A stretch of 64,000 nt of DNA from Prochilodus magdalenae (Eukaryota > Chordata > Actinopteri > Characiformes > Prochilodontidae): positions 813,297 through 877,296 of the forward strand of contig JAMWET010000060.1 in assembly GCA_024036415.1 (NCBI GenBank), written 5' to 3'. Below the pieces are notes generated by a model. It saw only the letters and a program-made list of their open reading frames with translations, was not told where the DNA came from and made no database searches. The position numbers and the translations under genes are program-made. Shown piece after piece: positions 11,471 to 23,795 of the stretch. Within the stretch, counting starts at the first letter, position 1. Each line of letters begins with the position of its first letter.

Positions 11471-12584
11471 GCACCACCAGTCACAGATTCATACAAGTTT
11501 GACTCAGGTCTTGAGTCACTACGGTTTGAGTGTTTGTCAAGTCTCCAGTCTTTAGTAGAGAATTTCATTTAAGTCTTGTTGTTAGCTGAAGTACACAGCA
11601 AGTCCAGCTGAAGTTTTAGAAGACTGTGATACTAGTACATATTAAATTTAAACTAGATTAGCTGACACCTAGCTGCTGTTCTGGCTAGCTTGCTAGCAAA
11701 ATGCTAGCCAGCACTTTATTCCCCTTAAATACTGCATTTACAGCACATGGCACTTGCTTCTGTTCATCAGACTAAAAGTTTATCTATAGGTAAAGGCTTA
11801 CTGTCTGAAGCTGTGTGAAACCCAGTGCTTCTGCAAGCTATGGGAAACTGATGACGGCATGCTTGTAGGGTTAGAAAAGAAGCTTTATTTACCACATTAA
11901 GGTTAGCACTCCTAATCTGATTAGAATCTGCTTTGCTAGTGTTTCTTTTACAGGATGATGTTTTATGAATCTTAACTCCTAAATCCAAGTCAAGTCACGG
12001 GACATTTAAGGGAAGGTTCAAGATGAATCAGGGGTCAAGTCAACACTTAAGTCCCCTGCTCTGCTGCCCGTATGCAAATTAAGAGTAACCCTGCCAGTTT
12101 GTATAGCTTTGTGTGTAATTTTGGGAATAATAAGAGGATGTAATAAAACCCTCAGAGTTGAAAAGGTTAACGTTATAACTGTCCTGTCAAAACAGTTCAC
12201 ATCTTCTGCCTTCTATTTTGGTTAATGGTGATCTCACTTCCTTCTGGAGAAGAATTGCCAGTCTCTTACACAGTCATAGGACTTGTACAGTGTGGTGGTA
12301 ATGTCCCTGGAGCAGAGAAAGTGAGTGTGTGCTTTATCCTGTTGGCCTGCTTTAGATAAGAGTAATGTAACCTAAATTAAACAAACGCCGCCTCTGGATC
12401 AAATCAGTCAGGCTGTTTTTAAAAACACGTAGGCTGGAACTGTATGCATATTCCTTCATACCGTACTTCATAAACATTTTCCGGATCTCTGTTCTGCAGA
12501 CCAGAGTGTGCCATTGTAGATGAAGATGTGGCAGGCATACTTTATGCAGGTTCCCTTATGTTTTTGGCTTGGTTGTATGGTTCT

Positions 12585-12752
12585 AGGTAAAGCCTTCCAT
12601 TTGTGTAGAAGCTTTATGAGGTTCTTTAAACTTCACAAAGATTCTTCACTTGAATGAATCATGCACTAAACTGATCTTTAAGGAATCTAAAGTGGTTCTT
12701 TCATGGCATCACTCCAAAGAACACTTTGGAGCACCTTTATTTTTATAATCCA
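12585..12752. repeat. AGAAC/GTTCT-rich short repeat, copy 1
   Basis: It contains AGGTTCTTTAAACTTC, GTGGTTCTTTCATGGCATC, CCAAAGAACAC and the end GAGCACCTTTATTTTTAT. This resembles a very common fish non-autonomous repeat ending GGCACCTTTATTTTTAAGAGTG; a second copy is at 59941-60022. The family was not assigned. Confidence 0.45.
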
Positions 12753-13164
12753 GACGACATACAGGAAGTTAGCTTTGCTGTCATTGAGTGCCTGGTTCAT
12801 TTTTAGTTAGTCAGTGATGGGTGGGTGTTGGTGGGAGAAGCTGGCTGTAGAGCAGCATAGAAGAGCAAAATCCTCTTACAGCACACTGCACTCTAAACCT
12901 GCAGCAGCAAAGGTCACAGGCAGCTGTGCCCAGACTGATAATGAGCGAGTAGGGTTAAATCAGATTATTGTGTCTTTTGAAAGAATGTCCCTGCTTCTAT
13001 GTTTAAATTAGTTTCCACACTCTCTTCCGCATTTGATTATCTCTCTTTAAATGACTGACTGTATAATTTTGGGGGCGGGACGGGACGGGGTAAACTTTTC
13101 ACGTTCATGTTATCTGCACTGAGGAGGTTTTTAGTGCTGTTCCACAACATGGTATGACCCGACT

Positions 13165-13540
13165 CAACTCCACTCTAGAGTGGCCTCATGTCCCCATTTT
13201 TCAGGGTCAGTCCCCATTTTAGGTAACCAGTCTCTGGCTGGAGATGTCCTTGGAAATGTCCCTGCTTCTACTGTGAATTAAAAGACCTTAAAAAGATGTG
13301 GCAGCAGAGCAGACGGGAACACGTCTCATGTTGGGCTTGTTTTGGCCAACAGAGGGGGTTGCTGCTTCTGTCTACTGACCATTTGACACTTGAGACAAAT
13401 TTTGTTTGGAAGAGGCTGATAGCATCAAGAGACCGCCCAAAAATACGGAGTATTTGGAAAATACTACATCTACGTTCAGACGAAGAGATGATTCTGGCTG
13501 CCGGCGACACAATACATATGCCACGTTGTAGCTAGCTATA
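13165..13540. repeat. decayed DNA-transposon-like repeat, copy 1 of pair
   Basis: It shares a colinear block with 46552-46880: GTGAATTAAAAGACC, TGGCAGCAGAGCAGAC, CTCATGTTGGGCTTG, then TTGTTTTGGCCAACAGA and GTCTACT. Opposing open frames in it (13268-13535) have no recognised homology. Confidence 0.6.
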
Positions 13541-16500
13541 ATTTAGCTAGGTCGAGGGTGATAGTTACTACTGTCTTTAACCAGTCAGTAGTCACAGCGA
13601 TTGTACGCCACTTTTTGGTATCAGCTGAACTTGTTTGGAATTTTGACGGAGATGATACCAAAAACAGTACCAGGTAATAGATAATAAACCAAAAAATGCA
13701 AGGCAGGTCATGGGTGAAAACAGAGTGAGCGGTGATACCTGTGAATTGTCAGCTACTGTCACCAAAATCCCCTTCACTCCGACTACATTTCATCATTCTA
13801 ATGTCATCAGCTGATCAGAAGTGGACTGGTCAACACTGAGTCTGAGAGGTTGTTTCTTAGTGATTTTTGGTGTAGCTGGTAAAATCACGGTGGGGTGCCC
13901 CAGGGGTGGCTGGGTAATTACTTTAGAGTCATGAAGGGCAGATGGAATGTTTACTCTACCCTGGGGTCACCACAGTAACGGGCACACTCTCCGAAGCCCA
14001 ACAGGATTTGCATTGGGCCCACTTTGTTTTGGTTGTCGCCTTCTAAAAGCCAATTACCCTCTCACCGAGGCATGTTGACACACAACATTTGCTGAAGATT
14101 TACCATGTATTTGTTACATTTGATCAAGCAAAACAAGAGGATATCACTTATCCTTTCACGTATCAGGTTTTTATTTTTGTTTTGGATTTGATAACTGATG
14201 TGAAATTTGCTGCACAATAATAGTCCTGTTGAAAAACACAGTGTTACAGTCAGCATTGGTCCAGTGCTGCTGGTTAAAGCAGTGTGCTACTTCACTTTAT
14301 AAGTATATGGAGCAAAATAAATTCATTTCAGTGAATTTACTGGGCTTGTGGGTCATCTGCTGTTAAAACATAAGGGGTGATTGGGAATTATCAAAGTTTT
14401 TCCATCGTAAACAACCATCTTTCATGTGTTAAGAGGTTGGTTGTTTTTTTACAGCTGAAGTCAGTAATGGACGAATGACCCGGTTCCCTTTTCTGCATGT
14501 TAAAATGATCCTGTTCTTACAGTTGTGTTGCTTTACTTGGCAGTCTGTAAGATACTACTTCCAAAGTAAAGTCTATGGGCTTGTAATCTCTCTTTTTGCC
14601 GTTGCCTCTCAAAAAGTTTTCTCACCACATTTAACCAACACAAATTCAACTCTACCTGCTATGATATCACTCTAGTTTCATATCTGATATTTGCTACTGA
14701 AATGCTTTGCAGTGTATTGAATAGTTCAATTGTTAAAATGTGTTAATAAAAGATTTCTGTAGGGCTGTTATATAATAGTGATATCTTCTATTCTATTCAC
14801 TGTGTGAAATATTCCCTTTGTGTTCACACTAAGGGCGAGGGGTTACTGCTAACTCGTTCTTGTTTAAGGGCAGCAAACCGTTCCTCCACACATGAACATG
14901 AAGAGCTCTTACACTCTTTCTTTGCCTTGGGAAAAGAGCAACAATTCACTTTTTTGGCCAAGACAAGTTTTTATGTACAACTGCATGTAGTAAAGTATTT
15001 CAGTGGTATCCCGGGCATAGTTGATATTGCTGGGAATGAGGGGAAAACTGGGTGAGCCAGTTTGCAACAGTGTCGCCCTGAGCAAGACCAGTGCTGCATC
15101 ACTCATAAGTTATGGAATCCCAGATGCCCAAGGACACCTTGTATTGCCCAACTTGGTTGTATTTTATAGTTCTGCAGTAATGTTTTCTATGTAATACCAA
15201 GAAACCAAAACATTAATAAAGCTAATTACAATAGCAGCTAACCTCAAACACTATGATACTGCTCAATATTTAGAGGGCTTTCCTCATTAGTACATACACC
15301 ACACTTCCTCTATGGGTTAAAGACAAGAAACTAGGTCAAACAGTCAAGCTTGTGACAATAGAAGAACATTTTTAGTTCTATATAAAACCATATACCACAC
15401 ATTCTCCATCAGTCTTTTAAGCATGAACTGGTTCTAGATACAAGGCATGGTACTAAATACTAACAAGTAGCACCTGAAGCAACATTTTCTAAGATCATTT
15501 GTCCAGTCTCTTCAATAAACACTTGTGTATTTATCCATGCATCACGTCATACATTTATATCGTCTTCAAAGTAATCTGCTCAACACGACCTTATGGTTCA
15601 TCCATGCCGGTTTTGGATGATGTCATAGCTTTCCATAAGACCTGCTCTGTGAAGAATCATCTGACTAAATTAGAAAAATATGGGTGGATGAGGGAGGCCA
15701 CGATTCCGCCTCCAAGATCCGATCTGATCCCCAACCACCCCCACCCCTCACTGAAAGAGCTGGAAGTATAGTGATACTGTAACATCCATTGGGGTTTTAC
15801 CACCTGAAAGCTGGGTTTGTTGAGAGAGTCTGAGATAAGTGCTTAGGAGGGAGAGATTGGTGGTGGGATAGCATTGCTTCCCTCCACAACAAAGGGCCCA
15901 TGTACCTCCATTTCCATGCCAGCTCACTAGGAGAAGGCGTACATCCGCTGGATATGAAACTGAATGGTATCTACATCTGCCTACATAATGTAATAGATTT
16001 CAGACTTTCCACTCTCCATTGCTGAGTGTTAAGATAAACTTCAGTTTATACATGTACGAAAGGCAGTGTTGCTATTCGGACAGCATCCGTTTTCCAAACA
16101 TAAGTTTAGAAAGAAATGTTGACGCAGGACGTCTGTATTGCTTATGACCAATTTGCATGGGATTCATTTTACACATTGGCATCACAGAAAAGTACTACTA
16201 GAAAACAGACAGCTGTACAGGTATGTTTTGTCGCAGATACAACAAAGTCTATATGGTCTAAATGTGTATCGTAAATGACTTTTAACTGTATACTACAGTC
16301 AAATTGCAAACCTCAATTCCAGAAGTCATATAGAAAAACACAGCATATGTTAAATGGTAATAAAACAGACAGCTGAGAAAGTCAGTTATGTCTGATCTGC
16401 CACATTGATAACATGAACAGTCTGTCCTACCTTGTGAACTTTATTGTTCTCTTTATAGGTATATTAACACGGTGGGGTCCAAACATCTGAGATAATGAGT

Positions 16501-17353
16501 AAAATGATTTTTATTATTTAATACAATGTTCTTTATTACAAATTCTGTTATCAGTATACGATATGAATGAAAAGTAGAATTTTTGAATGTTTCACATGAA
16601 TTTTGGAATTTCTCTTTACAGTGTGCTGATACCAAAATTAATGCCAGGAACAAGTTTACAAAATACAAAATGCATCAGGAGCGTCTCTCCTGCTCTGTTA
16701 CACCATCTTTTCTTTCAGAAGCACTTGGGACTAAATGTCTAAATTGAAAGTGATTTTGTGCGATTTCTTTGTCTTTGGTTGCACAGTGGTACCGGGCTTC
16801 CTAAAGTGCCATGTGTTTTTAATAAAGACAGGGGTCAACTGTGGGCAAGCGGATGTTTCACCATTAATGGTGCAAGTTGTCCATGCTAGGACAGTAATGC
16901 ATTGTTGCACCGATTTACACTTTGGTTATTGATCTGTATACTAGTGACAATCTACAATCTTTAACTCAGAGAACATACTATCCCATCAAACCACAAAACA
17001 CATTTCTACTGTGTAGTCTATTTAAGATAGATACCCAAAGGTGTTACTGGACATTGCTCATATGCGACTTTTACTGTGCATAATGTAACGTCCTGAGTCC
17101 AGGATGTCCATCACAGAAGCATGCTAGTTTTTAAAGCAGGGCCAAGGAATTGAAAATCATGTGCAACTAGTTTGGTTTTTCACAATTTCACACTTTTCTG
17201 GAACTAAAGTTTGCAAAAGAAATGCAAATCTATGCTATAGATGCTATAAATGCTATCTATAAAATGTAAAACTGTAAAAAAAAATGTAAAAAGTTTCAAG
17301 CTCAGCTGTGCATATGATCAACGCAAGGACAGGTCTTATCACTGTACCTGTTT
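13541..17353. other. unique AT-rich DNA, nothing recognised
   Basis: No coding, RNA or repeat signal. Scattered 60-90 codon frames are at chance level. Confidence 0.5.
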
Positions 17354-17541
17354 GACCCAACAGCCACAATGGCGGAGATTCAGTGAGCAGTGATGCCTTT
17401 CATGAGTCATCCTGTTAGTGCCACCACCATTGGCAGATGGCTGCACAATGCAGGACTACATGATGCTCAGTGTCTCCAAAGACTGAAATGGGGTCATGCC
17501 AGACTGTCATGGAGTGACTCAGAATGGGTCAGCAGGTCATC
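17354..17541 (+). repeat. dispersed repeat, copy 2; possible decayed Tc1-like transposase relic
   Basis: Homologous to window positions 1-150. One frame reads HPVSATTIGRWLHNAGLH, which resembles the second helix-turn-helix of Tc1-like transposases (TV..RL...GL), and further on SWSDSEW. This resemblance is weak and the rest of the enzyme is not recognisable. A segment just after it (about 17566-17605, TTTTTATAGCACCTATCACAA) resembles a common fish retroposon tail. Confidence 0.35.
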
Positions 17542-17605
17542 TGCAGTAACTAGTTCCATTTTTATAGCACCTATCACAAACCTGAGGACGCTTTACACTG
17601 AAAAC

Positions 17606-18594
17606 AATATACTGAATGACAGATACAGTAGATGAAGGTCATTATATTCTTTACAGATGTGTGAGTGAAGCCTGTAAAACATTAATGACATGATGGATTT
17701 GAACAGGACTAAAATCACAGAGATACTCTGGTAACAATTATATTACCACAACATCATGACTGTTGACACTGTGAGCTTGGCTTGACTGGATGACTCATTC
17801 AGCTAGCTGCAGATCATCTCTGTGGGATGATGTATGCTTCTGGAGCATTTTCTCCATAGGGGCTTCGTGTGTGGGGGCACAGAAGGCCACACATTACCAT
17901 GCTGGTGCACAGATCATGATCAGGAGGGCACAAGTCACGCTACAAGCATAACTTTCAGACATCCACCGCATGCTTAGTATGGTTACAAAGCTGCGGCTAG
18001 CGTACAGTTCACGCACTGTGCTCACAGGTTCAGCCAGTATAGCCACCTGTAATTAACAGCAGACAGCGGAACACTCAGTAAAGTTCTGACTACTCGAGGA
18101 CTTTCCCATGCACGGCAGATTTAAAACAAGAGGACGTGTGAGGCAAACAACATGTGAAAGGTCTAGTAGTATTTGACAGATATTTCATTGCAGCATGTGC
18201 GCTCTTGGCCTGACAGCGTTCAGTGTCCCGTGCCCAGAAATCCTGAATTCCCCATTACAGTATTTATTAGTCTTTCATTACATGAGTTGATGCTTCCTGT
18301 GCACCAGTATAGTAAATGTATAATTTTACAGCAGGAGAAAAGAGCCTGGCTGTGTCTGGAGGTTTGGAGTGGTCCTGTTGCCGGACGGGTCTCAAACACA
18401 AACTCAAAGAGGCTCAGGACCAAATGGTAGGTTCAGTTAACAGTATTTGCTTGCCTTTGCTGATACAGGTATGCCATTAGTGCTGCATTCATGTTGCTCC
18501 AGAGAGAGGACATATTTTTGGCCATCTAAGAGGATGAAAACTCAAAAGCCAGCGTATCGAGTGAACAGCCTTTATCCAGGTGTGTGTGTATGCA

Positions 18595-18631
<37 letters not shown>

Positions 18632-19710
18632 GAGGGGGATCTTTTTTTCTGTGGAATGCCTCTGCTTGGGAAAACACTTTTTTTCCATGCATGTAGTGGA
18701 AGAGGGGGGAATGAAAACAACATGGAATGAATGGTGCGCTTTAGAGACTTGCATGAAGTGAGCAGAGCCAGAGGCTAGGTCTAATCCGCAGTGCCTCTAG
18801 GACTTTTGTCTGCAAGCAACTCTGAGTCAAAGCAAACTGGCCGAACGCATGTGAAGGTGCAACCAGCAGTCTGACCAAGCTTTGTTCATTACCCATTTCC
18901 TAATAGCTTGTAGATGAACTCTATGACGCTCCCTGTAAAACAGCACAGATAAATGGATGATTGTGATGACAACATGTCCTAACACATTATTCATTCAGGC
19001 ACTCTGCTGGAGTGACTACAGCAGACTGTTGGTGGAACGCTCGATTATTCCCCAGAGGGTCCAGCCAGGGTCTCATGAGGGTCTGTTGGGAGAAGAGTGT
19101 TAATGTAAATGTAAGCTGACACGGCTCATTGCAGCCAGTGAGAGTGCAGTTCATAAAGCTTCTCTCGGACTGGGAGGAAAACAGCAACACTGCTCTGCTC
19201 CGCTCCGGTCTGACCTAAATACACGGCCGCACCTACGCACGCTGGAAACAGGAGCTCCTCGAAGCACATTTCTGCAGAACATACGCTCTGAGTGGAACCA
19301 TATGCCTCTCTCTGCAGTAACAGCAGACTATACTCGGTTTTACGCACACCCAGTGGTAAAGACAATGGACAAAATAACTGGAATACACAGGCCTGGAAGT
19401 CTGGTTTTCCTCTGGAAGTGCTAGTAGCAGTTCGCTCTCTTAGCTGAGTACTTAGGGGTTTTAAATGGTGTTGTGGAAGGCAATATGTTTCAGAGCTTTT
19501 AATTAGAAAAAGGTGTATGCAGAAGGAATAATTAAGAATGAAGACGTTTTACACTGGAACTGTGAGGCTGACGTAGCTAACAAGCAACAGACACTTAGAA
19601 CCACCAACTAATGCCAAATAAAATCAGATACTGCGAGCTGAGTAATCTTAAAATAGAAATACATATGGGATTTATGACAGTGTATAACATGCTGTTGTCT
19701 AAAACATCAA
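17606..19710. other. unique DNA around a GA microsatellite
   Basis: Only the (GA)n at 18595-18636 is notable. The frames over and around it are artefacts or chance. Confidence 0.5.
18595..18636. repeat. (GA)n microsatellite
   Basis: AG dinucleotide run with GGG and AAA interruptions. The overlapping open frames in this area are artefacts. Confidence 0.95.
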
Positions 19711-19955
19711 TCTTTACATTCATGGCATTAAGCAGACACTCTTATTCAGAGCGGCTTACAACTGTGCTTAGTTTCCTAGCTGCTACAAGAAGGTTAGAGT
19801 CTTAAACTCGCCTTTAGCTCAGACGCTACACGGACAAGGCCAGTGCTAATACCAAAAAGAATATAGCTATGTACAGCATAACATAGCTACTGCCTAGCAA
19901 TTTCAAGCCAGCGCTCGTACGTAGATCACAGAAACGTCATGCTCAGTATAAGTGC
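19711..19955. repeat. fish retroposon-type repeat (AGCAGACRCTCTTATYCAGAG motif)
   Basis: Contains TTACATTCATGGCATTAAGC followed by AGACACTCTTATTCAGAGCG and GCTTACAACTGTGCTTAG, a sequence block very common in teleost genomes. I am confident it is dispersed repeat material but not of its family. The right boundary is approximate. Confidence 0.5.
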
Positions 19956-20067
19956 CAAAACAAAGCATTTCCATATACACATCTATAAGTCCTTACGTAG
20001 TAAAACCTGGACTCTGGGTTGTGTATTTATGTTCAGTTTTACATAACACCCAGTGTCATCCCAGCTG

Positions 20068-20222
20068 AAAAAACAGATCTGCATGCATTTCATGCTGGTT
20101 TAAGCTGGTTTAGTGCTGGTCTGATGCTGTTTTAGTGCTGGTCTAATTATCCAGCTTGATCATGTTGATTGACCAGCTTCAGAACACAACATTAGATGGG
20201 TTAGCTGGTAAGTTCAGCAGGG
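20068..20222. repeat. GCTGGT/ACCAGC-rich short repeat
   Basis: Imperfect reiteration of TGCTGGTTTAAGCTGGTTTA and TAGTGCTGGTCT, then inverted units (ATCCAGCTTGATCATG, GACCAGCTTC). This matches a well-known style of fish low-complexity transposon-derived repeat that can fold on itself. No coding potential. Confidence 0.5.
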
Positions 20223-21377
20223 ATGAGGTCTCAAAATCTACCTAAGCACAGCTTTTTGTTTATTACACCGTTTGAGGCGAATGTTTGACGATTTAGGCAT
20301 GCAGATTGCTAATTGCCAACCATATTTCTCCTTTACTTGTTAGCCACTAACCTTATAGGATCAAAGAAAACTAAACAAAGAATCACTAAACAAATTTGGT
20401 GTGAGAGGAAAAATGTGTAAATATGCTGTTTTGCTAATATCCTCCTTTAAAAGCAAGTCCTTTATAAGGAATGCTATGTGTAAAAACCTTACATCTTAAT
20501 GGCTATGACTAAATGGGAGCCAAACAGGGAAAAAATAAATTTATAAATAAAATAGAAAATACATAAAAAGATCTGGAACGGTTTCCCTCTTATCTTCTAC
20601 CCTGCTGTAAGTTTGCTAGCCCATCTAGGCAATCGCATACAAAGACCAAGATGTTCTACACCCCAGAGCCTCAGAGTAGAACGTGATCACACGCTGAGCT
20701 GCTCTGTTATGACATTGCGCTTGTTTGAAAGGAGGTGAGCTGCACCTTTGCTTTGTGGTATTTTAATATGATGTATAACCCTCAGTGCAGAGAGAGATTA
20801 TGTTTTTCGGCTCGTTCCACAGCCTGCTGCGCTGTTTACATACTTGTGGAAGCCATTGACAGATTGCTGTCAGAAGATATGGGAATCTGAAGCCACTATG
20901 CTGGCATGACTGCTGCACGCCCTCAGGGATCAGGCCCACATGCTTCTATGAAACCCTGAAATGCCTGACCATCCCCAGATTCTGTGAGGCATCAGTGCCT
21001 GCGTGAGCACAGTTCCAGAAAAACATTCAGTGATCATCAGCTGCAGCACCCTGCTCAGAACAGGACTAACATGTACGACATACTGCAAAACACTTATCTT
21101 CACTAAATACTATCACCATAAAGCTTTATATTACAATACATTAAACCTAAAAAACATATTACTACAGGAATAATCTAGCTAAAACAGACTGTTAAACTGA
21201 CTTTTCCTTTAATGGTGTACTGTGAAAAAGTCTTATGCCGCCATAGAAATAATGTTCATCTCAGCTTTACCAAGGTTTGTCAGGTAAAAGCAGTGTATAG
21301 CATTAGAATACATACAAATACACATAAATAGTCAAATGTAATTTTTGTTTTGCAATTATCATGGCAGAGGAATAGAG
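20223..21377. other. unique DNA, nothing recognised
   Basis: No supportable feature seen on either strand. Confidence 0.5.
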
Positions 21378-21544
21378 TCAGAAAAACATAAGCTTGGTTA
21401 CAATCTTCTCAATGCATTCCAGCTTGGATTTGGTCGATTCCATCTTCAGCACCACTCTGTACATATATTTTCCTGGTTGAATAAGCAGAGCGTGAGACAT
21501 ACCGTTAATCTCAAACGCTGTTGTTCCTCCATTAAATCCAAATC
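21378..21544 (-). pseudogene. possible terminal-exon remnant, ML-domain-like (very tentative)
   Basis: On the minus strand an acceptor-like CAAACCCAG precedes an open frame GFGFNGGTTAFEINGMSHAL, then LIQPGKYMYRVVLKMESTKS, then KLECIEKIV, and a stop at 21378. The pattern GKY...V.......L.C resembles the C-terminal strand pair of ML (MD-2-related lipid-recognition) proteins. Upstream on the same strand a donor-like AAGCTG^GTGAGT at about 21682 follows a short open segment (FWHCTSCSIKGATRHLIKKL), but this does not fit a known ML N-terminus. I could not assemble a gene. It may be an old pseudogene or chance. Confidence 0.2.
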
Positions 21545-23037
21545 CTGGGTTTGTAAAATGGATCAGTAAACAGGCCAGTACCAAAACCTCCACAAAACAT
21601 CATGATTATTTCTTAACTTCATCTCATATAACAGTTTCCTTGTTTTATCTTTAAACCAGGCCGAAGTTGGATTTCTACTCACCAGCTTCTTAATCAAATG
21701 TCTTGTTGCACCTTTAATGCTGCAGCTTGTACAGTGCCAGAATGTTTTAGTTTTAGAATTAAGGTGGAACAGAAAATGAGCAAAACACACTGGAGGACAG
21801 GAGGCCAGCTTCAGCTCCCACATCTTGAACAAGATCTGGGACAACTTCAATTCAAAGCTGTTAGTTTACTCTGTGCAATTCACTCCGGACAGTTTCACAA
21901 ATGGACAATACCGAGCCACTTTACTCAGCGTTTGACTGAAGAGACTGAAGAGAGCAGTTTCATCTTTATGAGCATCCCAACAACAACAAGCAGACAAGCT
22001 GCGTGATTTTATCCACTGTTTGGAAGTTGAAGATCGTCTAAAAGATTTCATAGTTTCATAGTGAGTAACAGCTTCAGTTTACTTTGTGTTACTGTCAACA
22101 TCGAAAGCAAGCAGCTAGTGCTGATGTTATTTTCCATGACAACTTTGTGTTAGGACTTTTGGTGTGACAGCTGATTTATTCATATAAATTAGATGAAGGT
22201 AACTGATATAGATTAGATATATGTCATTAAGATAGATATGGGTGATTATTTATCAGAGGGAACATAACCTTTGAATGCTGTCTCATTTGAACCACTAATT
22301 GCTTCACTGGTCTCCTTCCATGTAACGTTGTTCACGTTGCCTGTTGTTGTTGATTTCAGTTAGTAAAATTGGTTTAACATAAGGCAAATAGGTAACGTTA
22401 CCACTACGACTAGAAAGCTTCAAATAACTAATATTAGCTTAGCTAACTGATGCTGGTTTACCTTGCATGGAGCTTCATTATATTTTCTTGCCTGCATCTA
22501 TTTTAACCTGCTGCCTCCATGTGATTACTGTGGTGTGATCATCGTCTGGTGGACCGGCCAGTCAGAGCAGGGCTCATTAAATTATTTACAAGTTTCCCAA
22601 AAGCAGCAAAACTGCTTTATTCTAGGGCCAAATCTTGGAGTTACAAAAGCTTGTGTAAAAACATATCTGGGTTTTTCTCACCTCGACCAAAGTCACATAG
22701 CTTCTATGAAGAACATCAGAGAAGTGCAGTTTGAAATGCATTGCTGAGTACATGCATCCTATGGCACCTTTAGTGAGGGATCGATTAGCTGAAGTAGGTG
22801 CTGGATGGTAACTGTTCATGCTGCTCCTCCTCAAGGAGAGGTCTGGCTAAGCTAATCACATCCAATCATGTGTTTGTGTTTTGCAGCAATTCAATTCTTG
22901 CTGCTTAGATCCATAGCTTTATGTTTCTGAGGACTTTTGCACAAAGACTGTACATATACTAGACATGCTCGTAGATGTTAGATACTTCAGGCCATGCAAT
23001 GACACGACTCTTGAACTGAATTGCTCTGTCCGATCTG
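21545..23037. other. unique DNA, no gene assembled
   Basis: Contains the donor-like site at about 21682 (minus) discussed with the 21378-21544 remnant, and open frames on both strands at 21700-22050 that do not join into a recognisable protein. Confidence 0.4.
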
Positions 23038-23110
23038 TCTCCCTGTTGGTTCAGCGGTAGAACACGTCCTGCCATAGCAGATTTCTTCGAATTGAACCAG
23101 ATTTACACTC
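23038..23110 (+). pseudogene. tRNA-Gly(GCC)-like relic or SINE head
   Basis: Seen: an A-box-like TTGGTTCAGCGGTAGAAC at about 23045-23062, an anticodon-loop-like CTGCCAT with GCC, and a B-box-like TTCTTCGAATTGAACC at about 23083-23098. The order and spacing match tRNA-Gly(GCC). The acceptor stem does not pair and the B box is degenerate, so it is a tRNA pseudogene or the head of an old tRNA-derived SINE, not a functional tRNA. Confidence 0.45.
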
Positions 23111-23639
23111 ACAGGCACAGAAAGGCTCTGAGACACATGCGCATGCTTGAGTGCTTCAGGGATGCTGCTGTCTATAGGCCTGCATGACACGCGGAGCGTG
23201 TGGAAAAGCTCCTCGTCATTACTCATAGGTGACATTCAATTTGTCATCGTCAGATTCCCATCCATGTGGTAATACCCACATCCGCCCCCATTCAGATGCT
23301 GCAGATTTACCTTCAGGGGGTTTGTTGTTTTTAGCATACGAGAGCCTCCCTGTCTCTGCATGGAGCAGGGCTAAGCCATTTGGTCATATGTGCTTTGCCT
23401 GTGTTTTGTAATGCCACAGCATTTGTTTGTATGTTTATTCTTTGGTTTATTGCTGGTTTTAATTTAGACCCCGTAAGCATTTAACACTGTTATTGGTGGT
23501 ACGGTAGAAATGAAAGACCTTTGTTCATCTGTGTACTGTTTGAACTAATTACAGTTTGATGCAGTTACAGTGTTGATTCCACGCTGTTATGTATATTTAC
23601 ACAGTGATTATTTGTGCTCTGGAGGTCTCTGTTCAAAAT

Positions 23640-23795
23640 AAAGGTACCAAGACTCTTTGGGGCCGTAGCAGGACCACTTTTCCCATTTCCCTAAAGAACA
23701 GTTCAATGGACGAATCTTTTAAGAACCATTTTTGTAAATGAAATGAAGTGTTGTGATGTAATGGCTCACATCATTTAAAGGCTCTACATCAGTGA
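23640..23795. repeat. possible related GAACC-type repeat relic
   Basis: It has AAGGTACCAAGACTCTTTGG, CTAAAGAACAGTTCAATGG and TTTTAAGAACCATTTTTG, resembling the same repeat group but lacking the characteristic CTTTATTTTTA end. Assignment is tentative. Confidence 0.3.

Larger units (their letters stand above)
9171..12584. other. unique intergenic DNA with a possible conserved element
   Basis: Other than the MITE fragment (10551-10646) and the possible relic at 11330-11470, nothing is recognised. The part at 10775-11020 is rich in homeodomain-like TAATT/CATTAG words and may be a conserved non-coding element. Confidence 0.4.

Noticed and set aside
18489..18761. Several overlapping frames around 18.6 kb
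   Set aside because: Produced by the GA microsatellite.
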